From Porticoccus sp041592135 (lineage in GTDB: Bacteria; Pseudomonadota; Gammaproteobacteria; Pseudomonadales; Porticoccaceae), in the NCBI GenBank assembly GCA_041592135.1, contig JBFHQR010000063.1: a stretch of DNA of 12,175 nt; one strand, written 5' to 3'. The translations under genes were made by a program, and so were the position numbers. Below, in pieces: positions 4,842-12,175 of this stretch. The number at the start of each line of letters is the position of its first letter. Positions within the stretch are counted from its first letter, which is position 1. Below the pieces are notes generated by a model, which saw only the letters and a list, made by a program, of their open reading frames with translations, was not told the origin of the DNA and ran no database searches.

Positions 4842-7091
4842 TCAGGTTTCGTCCAGACGCTGTACGTTGGTGATATTGGGGATCTGACGCAGCCTGGACA
4901 ATACTGTGCTCAGCTCATCAAAGTTCATCACCTCAACGGTAATTTCCATCCGCACGGAGACACCCATCCGGCCTTCGTCGCTGCGGGTACTCATGGCCAG
5001 CACATTGAGTCCGGCCTTGTCCAGAATGGCGGTGATGTCGCGCAACAGACCGCTGCGGTCATAGGAGTCGATGCCGATGCGGACAGGGTATACCTGCTTC
5101 GGCTTGCCACCCCAGGACACCTCCAGTACCCGTTCCGGCTCCCGGCTCAACAACCGCAGCAGATTGCCACAATCCTTGCGGTGGACAGACACGCCGCGCC
5201 CATTGGTGATATAGCCGCTGATCTGATCGCCGGGTATGGGATTACAGCAGCGGGCAATGTGCGTCAGCAGATTGCCGACCCCGTAAATATAGATGTCGGA
5301 TTCTTCATAGCGGCTGGCCTTGGCCGGCGTATGCACGGCCGGTTTTTCCACCTTCTTATTGATGTCCAGGGTGGCGAGAATGGCATTGACCACCTGGGTC
5401 ACGCCGAGGTCGCCCGCGCCAATGGCCGCATAGAGACCATCTTCGCCATGCTTGTTGAATTTCTCGGCCAGTTGCTCGAGGTTCACCCGTCCAATATTGA
5501 GCTGGCGAAGCTCGCGCTCCAGCATGGACTTGCCGGCCTCGGCATTCTTGTCGTGGTTCTGTTTGCGAAACCACTGCTGTACTTTCGCTTTGGCCCGGGC
5601 GGTATGGAGATAACCCAACGCAGGCGACAACCAATCGCGACTCGGCGATTCGTGCTTGCTTGTCAGCACCGACACCTGATCGGCGGTGTGCAGGGACGCA
5701 TTCAAGGGCACGATGCGGCCATTGACCTTGGCGCCGCGACAGCGATGCCCTACTGAGGTGTGCACCCGATAGGCAAAATCCAGCGGCGTGGCACCCACGG
5801 GCAGGTCGACAACATGCCCCTCCGGCGTAAAGACATAGATGCGGTCGGTGGCATTATCGCGACTGAGCAGCTCTTTGACCTGATCGTCCTCGATTTCCTC
5901 GTGCCACTCCAGCACCTGTCGCAGCCAGGCAATTTTTTCCTCGTAGCTGCGCACGTTGGCCTTGAGATCCGTTCCCTTGTAACGCCAGTGGGAGCAGACA
6001 CCAAATTCTGCCTCCTCGTGCATGTCGTTGGTGCGGATCTGGATTTCCAGCACCTTGCGGTGCGGCCCGATCACCGCGGTATGCAGGGAGCGGTAGCCAT
6101 TTTCCTTGGGCGTGGCGATGTAATCATCAAATTCGTTGGGAATATTGCGCCAGTGGCCGTGGACAATCCCCAGTACGGTATAACAGTCGGCAATGGTGGG
6201 CACCAACACCCGCACGGCGCGAATATCGTAAATTTGCGAGAAACCCACATCCTTGCGGTGCATTTTGCGCCAGATACTGTAGATATGCTTGGCGCGTCCG
6301 GCGATGTCTGCCCGGATGCCGGCCTGATCCAGTTCACTGTGCAGCGTATTGATGACTTCATCGATATAGCGCTGGCGATCCATACGGCGCTCGTCCAGCA
6401 GGCGGGCAATCCGCATATATTCGTCCGGCTCCAGGTAGCGGAACGCCAGATCTTCCAACTCCCACTTCAGCTGGCCGATGCCCAGCCGGTGAGCCAGGGG
6501 GGCATACACGTCGAAAATTTCCCGCGCCACCCGCTGGCGCTTTTCATCGGTGGCGGTCTTCAGCGCCCGAATGGCACAGGTGCGTTCGGCAATTTTGATC
6601 AGGGCCACCCGCACATCATCGATGATGGAGACCAGCATCTCCCTGACTTTGGCCGCCTGCTGGGCGGCGGCATGGCCGAATACCGATGATTCACCATCCG
6701 CGCGCAGGGTGCTGATCACCGCCATTTTGAGGACACTTTCGATCAGCGTGGCAACATTGTCGCCAAAGTCCTTTTTGACCACGGCCAGGGGCAAGCGCCG
6801 CTCCCTGACAACCCGGTAGAGGATGGCCGCAACCAGGCTATCGACATCGTAGAGGTGTAATTCGGCAAGGATTTCGGCCATCTCCAGGCCGGTGCGGAAA
6901 CTGCTGACGGTGGGGGTCCAACGCTCGGCGCCGGACTTCTCCTCTGCTTCACGGGCAAGTTCACAGGCGGCGACAAGGGTGCCGCGGGCTTCGCGGTCCG
7001 CGACAATCTTGTTCAGCAGGCTGTCGACCCACTGTTCGATTTCAACCGCCCCCTGCTCCTGGACCGGGTGGTGATCTCTAACCTGTACCAT
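4842..7091 (-). CDS. relA: GTP pyrophosphokinase RelA, (p)ppGpp synthetase I
   Basis: RelA is the ribosome-associated stringent-response enzyme that makes (p)ppGpp from ATP and GTP/GDP when uncharged tRNA enters the A site. Start MVQVRDHH at 7091 gives 749 residues, normal for the family. The N-terminal pseudo-hydrolase region (about 30-200) lacks the HD dyad of SpoT. The synthetase domain (about 230-372) has GRAKHIYSIWRKM (265-277), the RelA-type EFDD motif (320-323) where SpoT has RxKD, NGYRSLHT (331-338) and EIQIRT (349-354). A TGS domain follows (416-478, RIYVFTPEGHVVDLP), then the regulatory region with the ARCCNPIPGD zinc-finger motif (613-622) and a C-terminal ACT domain (about 669-749). 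A GAGAG lies about 8 nt before the ATG. The frame stays open upstream into cysM, but that extension has no family features. In many relatives rlmD lies just upstream; here a 163-bp gap separates relA from cysM. I see no convincing promoter in that gap. Confidence 0.97.
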   Translation of the reverse strand: MVQVRDHHPVQEQGAVEIEQWVDSLLNKIVADREARGTLVAACELAREAEEKSGAERWTPTVSSFRTGLEMAEILAELHLYDVDSLVAAILYRVVRERRLPLAVVKKDFGDNVATLIESVLKMAVISTLRADGESSVFGHAAAQQAAKVREMLVSIIDDVRVALIKIAERTCAIRALKTATDEKRQRVAREIFDVYAPLAHRLGIGQLKWELEDLAFRYLEPDEYMRIARLLDERRMDRQRYIDEVINTLHSELDQAGIRADIAGRAKHIYSIWRKMHRKDVGFSQIYDIRAVRVLVPTIADCYTVLGIVHGHWRNIPNEFDDYIATPKENGYRSLHTAVIGPHRKVLEIQIRTNDMHEEAEFGVCSHWRYKGTDLKANVRSYEEKIAWLRQVLEWHEEIEDDQVKELLSRDNATDRIYVFTPEGHVVDLPVGATPLDFAYRVHTSVGHRCRGAKVNGRIVPLNASLHTADQVSVLTSKHESPSRDWLSPALGYLHTARAKAKVQQWFRKQNHDKNAEAGKSMLERELRQLNIGRVNLEQLAEKFNKHGEDGLYAAIGAGDLGVTQVVNAILATLDINKKVEKPAVHTPAKASRYEESDIYIYGVGNLLTHIARCCNPIPGDQISGYITNGRGVSVHRKDCGNLLRLLSREPERVLEVSWGGKPKQVYPVRIGIDSYDRSGLLRDITAILDKAGLNVLAMSTRSDEGRMGVSVRMEITVEVMNFDELSTVLSRLRQIPNITNVQRLDET

Positions 7092-7254
7092 AAGTTGACT
7101 CTCAGGCAACCTGCGTCGCCCCACAAGGCAGGCACAGGTTTGCGCCCCTGTTGGCCCGTGGAAACGCACATCCTGTTTAGGAAGGTCTGTTTGAAGCAGT
7201 AAATAAGGGAGCAGCTTAACCGCGGGAACAGGGTCCTGCAACTGGCCCTGGGAG

Positions 7255-8148
7255 CTATTCCGACTGGAAAATACCAGAGGACAGGTAGCGGTCGCCGCGA
7301 TCGCAAATGATCGCAACAATGACGGCATTCTCCAGCTCGGCCGACAATTTTAACGCCCCGGCAACCGCGCCCCCCGAGGACACACCGCAAAAGATACCTT
7401 CCAGTCGCGCCAGATCCTTCATGCACTGTTCGGCCTCTTGCTGGCCGATATCCATGATCCGGTCAATGCGCGCGGGATCGAAAATGGCGGGCATATAAGC
7501 TTCCGGCCAGCGGCGAATGCCGGGGATGCTGGCCCCTTCCCGCGGCTGTAAACCCACCACCTGTATGCTCGGATTCTGTTCCTTGAGGAACCGGGAAACC
7601 CCCATGATGGTGCCGGTGGTACCCATGGAACTGACAAAATGGGTGATGTTGTGCCGGCTCTGTCGCCAGATTTCGGGACCGGTGTGCTCGTAATGGGCCA
7701 GCGGGTTATCGGGGTTGCCAAATTGATCCAGCACGATCCCCTTTCCTTCAGCCTCCATGGCCTTGGCGAGGTCCCTGGCCCCTTCCATGCTCTGTTCCCG
7801 ACTGACCAGTATCAGCTCCGCACCGTACGCCCGCATGGCGGCCTTGCGCTCGTCCGTGCTGTTCTCCGGCATGATCAGGATCATTTTATAACCCTTGATC
7901 GCCGCGGCCATGGCCAGCGCGATGCCGGTATTACCTGACGTGGCTTCGATCAGCGTATCCCCGGGGCGAATCTGTCCCCGAGCCTCGGCGTGTTGGATCA
8001 TGCTCACAGCCGGCCGGTCTTTTACGGAACCGGCGGGATTGTTGCCTTCGAGTTTAACCAGGATGGTATTGGTGGTTTGTCCAGGCAGGCGTTGCAGTCG
8101 CACCAGTGGGGTTTCGCCAATACAGGACTCAATGGTGGGATAACTCAT
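7255..8148 (-). CDS. cysM: Cysteine synthase B, O-acetylserine (thiol)-lyase CysM
   Basis: CysM is a PLP enzyme that makes cysteine from O-acetylserine and sulfide, or S-sulfocysteine from thiosulfate. The chosen ATG at 8148 gives 297 residues, matching the family, and has GAGAG about 5 nt upstream. An upstream in-frame start would add 24 residues that match nothing conserved. The PLP lysine is K43 in NNPAGSVKDRPA. EATSGNTG (68-75) binds the substrate carboxylate, GTTGT (176-180) the PLP phosphate, and CGVSSGGA (254-261) is the ring-contacting segment. The SIPGIRRWPE motif (207-216) with R212-R213-W214 is a CysM hallmark that separates it from CysK. The gene has its own sigma70-like promoter and a leader of about 75 nt. 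The relA start follows 163 bp downstream. Confidence 0.95.
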   Translation of the reverse strand: MSYPTIESCIGETPLVRLQRLPGQTTNTILVKLEGNNPAGSVKDRPAVSMIQHAEARGQIRPGDTLIEATSGNTGIALAMAAAIKGYKMILIMPENSTDERKAAMRAYGAELILVSREQSMEGARDLAKAMEAEGKGIVLDQFGNPDNPLAHYEHTGPEIWRQSRHNITHFVSSMGTTGTIMGVSRFLKEQNPSIQVVGLQPREGASIPGIRRWPEAYMPAIFDPARIDRIMDIGQQEAEQCMKDLARLEGIFCGVSSGGAVAGALKLSAELENAVIVAIICDRGDRYLSSGIFQSE

Positions 8149-8229
8149 TTCTCTCTCGATAACGGACAGCGGGACATCTCTACTAATGACGGTTGCAGCG
8201 CCTTCCGCGGCGGGCAGCAAACTGCGACT

Positions 8230-8258
8230 ATTCTAGCCAGCCCCGTTTCCATTGTCTT
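8230..8258 (-). promoter_or_regulatory. Probable sigma70 promoter of cysM
   Basis: On the minus strand AAGACA (8253-8258, 4/6 of TTGACA) and TAGAAT (8230-8235, 5/6 of TATAAT) are separated by exactly 17 bp, inside the 162-bp gap after acpS. The transcript would start near 8223, giving a 5' UTR of about 75 nt before the cysM ATG and leaving the upstream in-frame start outside or at the very 5' end of the message. CysB sites cannot be judged by eye. Confidence 0.6.
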
Positions 8259-8310
8259 GCCGGATAAGCGTCAGATGAAGACTCTTTATGTATAACAGTC
8301 TGCCAATCGG

Positions 8311-8712
8311 TTATTGGTCTGGGGACCCTGCATCCCGATGTTTGGACAGCACCACAAATGCCAGGGCGTACTCCTGTTCATCGGAAAGACTCAGCAGCGC
8401 CTCGGTGGCGCCCAGCTTGGACATCAATTCCTCTGCCGTGCCACCGAGAACAAATTGCGGCGCGCCCGCAGGGTTGTTGGCGACTTCAATATCCTGCCAG
8501 GACACCCGGCCTATCCCCGTTCCCAGCGCTTTCGCCAGGGCTTCCTTGGCGGCAAACCGTTTGGCCAGGTAAGCTGCCGGAGAGCCGTGCTGGTCGAAAC
8601 GGAGTAATTCGCGGGGGCAGAGTATGCGCTCTGCAAAGTGGCGACCATGGCGTTCAAGCACCGCCTTGATGCGGGCGATTTCAACAATATCGGTGCCGAT
8701 GGCAAGAATCAT
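8311..8712 (-). CDS. acpS: Holo-[acyl-carrier-protein] synthase AcpS
   Basis: AcpS moves the 4'-phosphopantetheine arm of CoA onto the serine of apo-ACP, activating it for fatty-acid synthesis. The 133-residue protein is of family size. GTDIVEIARI (6-15) supplies the Mg2+ ligand D8, and KRFAAKEALAKALGTGIG (51-68) supplies E57 and the CoA-binding lysines. The C-terminal SLSDEQEYALAFVV strand (108-121) is also typical. The ATG overlaps the recO stop by 4 bp (ATGA at 8709-8712), so it is probably translated by coupling to recO. In many gammaproteobacteria pdxJ lies between recO and acpS; here there is no space for it. A weak 5-bp inverted repeat over the stop codon lacks a T tract and is not a terminator. 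Confidence 0.96.
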   Translation of the reverse strand: MILAIGTDIVEIARIKAVLERHGRHFAERILCPRELLRFDQHGSPAAYLAKRFAAKEALAKALGTGIGRVSWQDIEVANNPAGAPQFVLGGTAEELMSKLGATEALLSLSDEQEYALAFVVLSKHRDAGSPDQ

Positions 8713-9449
8713 GGGGACTCCTGATTCCGGGTTTGATCGCGGCTGAACAGCTCCCGGCTGCGCAACGGCTTATCCCCGAGCAGATTCTGTATGGCGAGAC
8801 GCATCAGGCGCTTGGCCGACTTGGCGTTGGCCCCATCGGCATAATCGCCGGCGTCGATCGCCAGTAGTTCAGTGCCGCGGAACCAGTTGGGCTGCGATCT
8901 CTCTGTCGCCACAAACTCCCTGGACGAAACGCCAGTTGCCGGATCAAACCAGTACCAGTTCCCCGCCTCCACCGCGATCCCGCTATCCCCAGTGTGATCC
9001 AGGACCAATCCGTAGCCAATTTCCTCGAGCAGGCTGCGTTCGAAGTGACGCAGGGCAGGTTCAATCCCGGCGTTGTCAGCCAGACTGGTAATGGCTGCCA
9101 GATACTGGTCGAACAAGCACCCGTGGGGGTCATGATCCGCCAGCAGGCGCAAAATCAATTCGTTAAGGTAAAAGCCGCTGAACAGGCGATTGCCCTGCAG
9201 GGACAGGGGCCGCCCCGAAAACTCTGCGGCAACCAGGGTTTTTAATTCGCCCTTGCCGCTCCAGCCCACCAGCAGCGGCACAAACGGCTCCAGCAGGCGC
9301 CCGCCGGATTTCGGGTGACGGAAGCCCCGTGCGACGACCCGCAGGCGGCCGTAGTGACGACTAAAGAGATCGACCAATTGACTGGTTTCCCGGTAGGGTC
9401 GCCGGTGCAACACAAACGCCGGTTCCGCATCGACTCGAATGGCGGTCAC
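8709..9449 (-). CDS. recO: DNA repair protein RecO
   Basis: RecO works with RecR (and RecF) to load RecA onto SSB-coated single-stranded DNA at gaps. The 246-residue protein has the expected N-terminal OB fold, beginning at AFVLHRRPYRETSQLVDLFS (11-30) and continuing RLRVVARGFR (35-44), then the helical C-terminal domain with FYLNELILRLL (93-103) and FERSLLEEIGYGLVLDHTGD (135-154). As in many proteobacterial RecO proteins, no cysteine zinc finger is present. The start is GTG at 9447-9449; an in-frame TAG three codons upstream rules out any earlier start. The ribosome binding site is poor, and a 102-bp gap, the longest inside this cluster, separates it from era, with no clear promoter or terminator seen in the gap. 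It overlaps acpS by 4 bp. Confidence 0.94.
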   Translation of the reverse strand: MTAIRVDAEPAFVLHRRPYRETSQLVDLFSRHYGRLRVVARGFRHPKSGGRLLEPFVPLLVGWSGKGELKTLVAAEFSGRPLSLQGNRLFSGFYLNELILRLLADHDPHGCLFDQYLAAITSLADNAGIEPALRHFERSLLEEIGYGLVLDHTGDSGIAVEAGNWYWFDPATGVSSREFVATERSQPNWFRGTELLAIDAGDYADGANAKSAKRLMRLAIQNLLGDKPLRSRELFSRDQTRNQESP

Positions 9450-9551
9450 AGCGGGCTAACCCGGACGAAACGGCGCGGGTAGCGAGGGGGCAAAGAGGGC
9501 CTGGCAGACATGTTTCTCGCCTCGCAGCGGGGGATGCCGGTGAGCAGCTGA

Positions 9552-10454
9552 TTATTCGTCGTAGCCGAGACTGCGCAGCGCCCGTTCATCATCGGACCAG
9601 CCACGCCGCACTTTGACCCAGAGGTTCAGCATCACCTTGGATTCCAGTAACTTCTCCATGTCCAGGCGCGCCTGCTGGCCGATTTTCTTCAATCGCGCCC
9701 CTTTCTCGCCAATAATGATTTTTTTCTGGCCATCGCGCTCCACCAGAATCAATGCACTGATGTGGCAGACCTTGCCCTGGTATTTGAATTCCTCGATTTC
9801 CACGGCGGCCTCGTAGGGAAGCTCGGCACCCAGTTGGCGGGTAATCTTCTCGCGGACAATTTCAGCCACCAGATAGCGCTGGGTGCGATCGGTGATCTGG
9901 TCTTCGGGGAAATAATGGGTACCCTGGGGAATATGCGCCAGTATGGCCTGCTCAAGTTCATTAAGGTGCTGCCCGTGCAGCGCTGATACCGGTATCAGCG
10001 TCGCCTCGGGGAAACGCCGGGACAGGGTTTGCAACTGCGGCACCAGCGCGGCCTTGTTCTCCAGCCGGTCGGTCTTGTTGATGGCGATAATAACCGGCGC
10101 ACCACTCTTGCTGACCTCACCGGCCACCCGCTCATCCGCATCGGTCCACACGGAGCGATCGACCACAAAAACCACCACATCCACATCGCGAATGGCGCTC
10201 TCCGCAGCGCGGTTCATAAAGCGGTTGATCGCCTTGTCCTGGTTGGTATGCAACCCGGGGGTATCGACAAAAATCAGTTGGACATCCCCTTCCGTCTTGA
10301 TACCGAGGGTATTTTGCCGGGTGGTCTGGGGCTTCCTGGAGGTAATACTGATTTTCTGACCCAGCAAGTGGTTCAGGAGTGTTGATTTGCCGACGTTGGG
10401 GCGACCAACGATGGCGACGTAGCCACAACGGGCCTGTTGTTCGGTATCTGTCAC
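9552..10454 (-). CDS. era: GTPase Era, 16S rRNA maturation factor
   Basis: Era is an essential GTPase that binds the 3' end of 16S rRNA and assists 30S subunit assembly. The 300-residue product has all G-motifs: G1 GRPNVGKS (17-24), G2 QTTRQ (43-47), G3 DTPG (64-67), G4 NKTD (126-129) and G5 SAL (157-159). The C-terminal KH domain has IIIGEKGARLKKIG (246-259) with GxxG at 249-252. The start is a GTG at 10452-10454 overlapping the rnc stop by 4 bp (GTGA), with AGGA 8 nt upstream. A 34-residue in-frame extension further upstream lies wholly in rnc and resembles no Era sequence. The rnc-era pair is translationally coupled in E. coli too. The G5 region encodes a perfect 20-bp palindrome at 9981-10000. 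Confidence 0.97.
   Translation of the reverse strand: MTDTEQQARCGYVAIVGRPNVGKSTLLNHLLGQKISITSRKPQTTRQNTLGIKTEGDVQLIFVDTPGLHTNQDKAINRFMNRAAESAIRDVDVVVFVVDRSVWTDADERVAGEVSKSGAPVIIAINKTDRLENKAALVPQLQTLSRRFPEATLIPVSALHGQHLNELEQAILAHIPQGTHYFPEDQITDRTQRYLVAEIVREKITRQLGAELPYEAAVEIEEFKYQGKVCHISALILVERDGQKKIIIGEKGARLKKIGQQARLDMEKLLESKVMLNLWVKVRRGWSDDERALRSLGYDE
9981..10000. repeat. Perfect 20-bp palindrome inside era
   Basis: The half-site CGCTGATACC is followed directly by its reverse complement GGTATCAGCG, with no spacer; the flanking bases do not extend it. It encodes the strand and G5 loop of Era (TLIPVSA), which is conserved as protein. The palindrome may therefore be a by-product of codon choice. 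Confidence 0.95.
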
Positions 10455-11122
10455 TGATTGAGTCCTGACAAGGCGGCCGCAGCCGCTTTTTTTTCGGCAA
10501 CGCGCCTGCTGCTGCCCGCGCCCAGGGTGGGTCTGGCCAACCCTTCGACGGAGCATTGCACGGTAAATTGCTGGTTGTGGGCTTCCCCGGAGACTTCAAT
10601 CACTTCATAGACCGGGAGGGACTTGCCGCGCGCCTGTAAAAACTCCTGTAATTGAGTCTTCGGATCCTTGAGATTGGTATCGAGGAGGTTGTCCAGACGA
10701 CTGGCAAACCAGCCCAGCACAGCGCTTTCACAAGCCGCCATACCGCCATCCAGATAGATCGCGCCAATGATGGCCTCCACGGCATCGGCGAGAATCGATT
10801 CGCGGCGATGACCGCCACTCTTCTTTTCGCCGCCACCCAGTTTCCGGTGTTCACCCAAGCCCAGTTCGCGGGCAATGACCGCGAGGGTGACGCCCTTGAC
10901 CAGGTTGGCCCGGTAACGGCTGAGGTCGCCTTCACTGGTATCGGGCAGCCGCTGGAAAATGGCGTGGCCAATAATGAAATTGAGTGCTGCGTCGCCGAGA
11001 AACTCCAGTCGTTCATTATTCTCGGATCCACAGCTGCGGTGTGTAAGGGCAAGATCAAACAGGGCCTGATCTGTGAATTGATAGCCGATCCTGTTGAGCA
11101 GCCGCTGTCTGTTGATATCCAC
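10451..11122 (-). CDS. rnc: Ribonuclease III
   Basis: RNase III cuts double-stranded RNA, releasing the 16S and 23S rRNA precursors and processing some mRNAs. The 223-residue protein has the signature NERLEFLGDAAL (36-47) with catalytic E40 and D44, and ILADAVEAIIGAIYLDGG (110-127) with D113 and E116. A C-terminal dsRNA-binding domain covers about 154-222 (DPKTQLQEFLQARGKSLPVY and later SSRRVAEKKAAAAAL). The start is GTG at 11120-11122, 20 nt after the stop of the DUF4845 gene, with AGAGA just upstream; it gives the standard N-terminus. The stop overlaps the era GTG by 4 bp. E. coli rnc cleaves its own leader, so autoregulation is possible, but I see no strong upstream hairpin. Confidence 0.97.
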   Translation of the reverse strand: MDINRQRLLNRIGYQFTDQALFDLALTHRSCGSENNERLEFLGDAALNFIIGHAIFQRLPDTSEGDLSRYRANLVKGVTLAVIARELGLGEHRKLGGGEKKSGGHRRESILADAVEAIIGAIYLDGGMAACESAVLGWFASRLDNLLDTNLKDPKTQLQEFLQARGKSLPVYEVIEVSGEAHNQQFTVQCSVEGLARPTLGAGSSRRVAEKKAAAAALSGLNQ

Positions 11123-11142
11123 CCTGTCTCTGCGATCCCTTG

Positions 11143-11508
11143 TTATTTCGAGCTGTCGTAGCTGTTGTTAAAGCGTACCACCACATCGAGATTGGCCATG
11201 AAATTTACCCGCTTTTCATAATTGAGGGATACCAGGGTGCGGGTTTTTTCGCGCTCGATTTTGATGTCTTTCATATCGATATCGCGGACATTGTTAATGT
11301 CAAAAAAGTCAGCCAATTTTCGCCTCACCTGGGCATCGGTCATGGTGTGAATATTTTCTTCCGCGAGTGAATCCATGGCGGCTTTGACAAAGGAGTTATC
11401 CAGGTAGAGCGGCCCGACCTTCAATCCGGCCGTGATAAAAAACCCGGCCAGGACCAGTGCTACCAGTGCTCCCAGTACCGTAATCCCCTGCTGCTTATGG
11501 TGTTTCAT
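11143..11508 (-). CDS. DUF4845 family small single-pass membrane protein
   Basis: A 121-residue protein of unknown function that regularly lies between lepB and rnc in Pseudomonas-like gammaproteobacteria. The N-terminus is short and positively charged (MKHHKQQG). It is followed by one hydrophobic segment, about residues 9-30 (ITVLGALVALVLAGFF and on), which looks like a type IV pilin-like or signal-anchor helix. The rest (31-121) is soluble and mixed, ending NNSYDSSK; by the positive-inside rule it would face the periplasm. No catalytic motif is visible. ATG start with GGAG 8 nt upstream; 31 bp separate it from lepB and 20 bp from rnc, so it is almost certainly co-transcribed with both. A part in export or envelope processing with LepB is only a context guess. 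Confidence 0.88.
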   Translation of the reverse strand: MKHHKQQGITVLGALVALVLAGFFITAGLKVGPLYLDNSFVKAAMDSLAEENIHTMTDAQVRRKLADFFDINNVRDIDMKDIKIEREKTRTLVSLNYEKRVNFMANLDVVVRFNNSYDSSK

Positions 11509-11539
11509 GTGCGCATCTCCAATGTCACGTGTCCGGCTA

Positions 11540-12175
11540 TTAGTGGATTCTGCCTACGTGGTCGAAACTGGGCAAGTTGCCGATGGACTCCCAGTGCATC
11601 CAGATAAGAACCGCTTTGCCAACGATATTTTGTTCAGGCACCGGGCCCCAGACACGACTATCACTGCTGTTGTCGCGGTTGTCGCCCATCATGAAGTAAT
11701 GCCCTTCAGGGACAATATAGGAAAAATTTCTTCCCAGGGGACCCGGTATTTTACTTTTCTGGATTCGGTGAACGACGCTGCCGAGCACTTCATTTTTCAA
11801 CTCAAAGCGGGAATCTATCGCCAGCTCGGAAACCGGTTGCTGTTCTGCGGGTTGGCCATTGACGAATAACTGATTGTCAACGACACGAATTTCATCGCCC
11901 GGCAGACCAATTACCCTTTTAATGAAATAACGCTCATCCCCCGGTGGGAAAAAAACCATCACCTCACCCCGCTGGGGCTCGTTGACAGCGAAAACCATGG
12001 TACCGGTAATCGGCAGGCGCAAACCGTAGGTATATTTGTTGACCAGAATGAAATCACCCACCTTGAGCGTGGGGATCATGGACCCGGAAGGAATTTGAAA
12101 CGGTTCAAACAGAAACGAACGCAGCACAAATACCAACAACAACACCGGGAAAAAAGAGCCGCTGTACTCAATCCA
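11540..12175 (-). CDS. lepB: Signal peptidase I (LepB), N-terminus beyond the window
   Basis: LepB removes signal peptides from exported proteins on the periplasmic face of the inner membrane by a Ser-Lys dyad. The visible 211 residues (numbered from the window edge) start inside the second transmembrane helix (SFFPVLLLVFVLRSFL, 7-22). They continue with box B PSGSMIPTL (29-37, catalytic S32), RYFIKRVIGLPGD (82-94, catalytic K86) and the C-terminal box MGDNRDNSSDSR (163-174), and end HVGRIH. By comparison with E. coli LepB (serine 91) about 60 residues, including the first membrane helix, are missing. The frame stays open to position 12175; a GTG at 12143-12145 is an internal valine codon, not the start. 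It is the first visible gene of the lepB-DUF4845-rnc-era-recO-acpS cluster. Confidence 0.96.
   Translation of the reverse strand, partial: WIEYSGSFFPVLLLVFVLRSFLFEPFQIPSGSMIPTLKVGDFILVNKYTYGLRLPITGTMVFAVNEPQRGEVMVFFPPGDERYFIKRVIGLPGDEIRVVDNQLFVNGQPAEQQPVSELAIDSRFELKNEVLGSVVHRIQKSKIPGPLGRNFSYIVPEGHYFMMGDNRDNSSDSRVWGPVPEQNIVGKAVLIWMHWESIGNLPSFDHVGRIH

Noticed and set aside
5760..6689. 309-codon open frame on the plus strand
   Set aside because: Antisense to the relA synthetase and TGS domains; no recognisable motif and no start signal.
7092..7254. Possible leader hairpin or riboswitch before relA
   Set aside because: The AACCTG/CAGGTT pairing needs a bulge to extend and has a 21-nt loop; no known riboswitch core is recognisable.
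8149..8220. 24-residue N-terminal extension of CysM
   Set aside because: The ATG at 8148 has a good ribosome binding site and gives the family N-terminus; the extension lies at the probable transcript start and is not conserved in type.
8303..8317. Inverted repeat CCAAT/ATTGG at the acpS stop, possible terminator
   Set aside because: Only a 5-bp AT-rich stem and no T tract on either strand.
10455..10556. 34-residue N-terminal extension of Era
   Set aside because: It lies wholly within rnc and is unlike any Era. The GTGA overlap with AGGA upstream is a classic coupled start.
1..12175. CRISPR array, tRNA, rRNA, insertion sequence, prophage or toxin-antitoxin genes
   Set aside because: No repeat-spacer pattern, cloverleaf, transposase motif or paired small genes were seen. 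Everything is accounted for by housekeeping genes on one strand.

Overview
This is a 12.2 kb stretch of core genome from a gammaproteobacterium. All twelve genes lie on the minus strand, so they are transcribed from the right end of the window to the left. The families (RelA with an EFDD motif and no catalytic HD residues, CysM, MazG, a long-form Adk without zinc cysteines) and the block lepB-DUF4845-rnc-era-recO-acpS point to the Pseudomonadales/Cellvibrionales side of the class. I infer the order only loosely and cannot name a genus.

Layout in the direction of transcription: (1) 12175-8311, a tight cluster of lepB (N-terminus off the window), a small DUF4845 membrane protein, rnc, era, recO and acpS. 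It has 4-bp overlaps at rnc/era and recO/acpS, and links protein export, RNA processing, ribosome assembly, DNA repair and acyl-carrier-protein activation. (2) 8258-4022, cysM (with its own sigma70-like promoter), relA and mazG: cysteine synthesis, (p)ppGpp synthesis and nucleotide-pool cleaning. (3) 3930-3199, adk with a perfect TATAAT -10 box and a strong intrinsic terminator behind it. (4) 3179-2199, hemH (ferrochelatase), starting only about 20 nt after the adk terminator. (5) 2198-869, a 26% GC leader followed by a lysine/alanine-rich, AT-hook-bearing, histone-H1-like protein of the AlgP type, then another intrinsic terminator. (6) 865-1, tsaB (t6A tRNA modification) and the first 46 codons of uppP (undecaprenyl-diphosphate phosphatase), separated by 2 nt.

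There is no sign of a mobile element, phage, CRISPR array, tRNA or rRNA, and no stretch over 300 bp lacks a gene. I found no undescribed multi-gene system. The points worth a second look are local: the five-AT-hook protein behind an AT-rich leader; two intrinsic terminators that run almost into the next gene's start codon (hemH and tsaB); the apparent absence of pdxJ between recO and acpS and of rlmD between cysM and relA, where relatives often carry them; a perfect 20-bp palindrome inside era; and GTG starts for five of the eleven genes whose start is visible.
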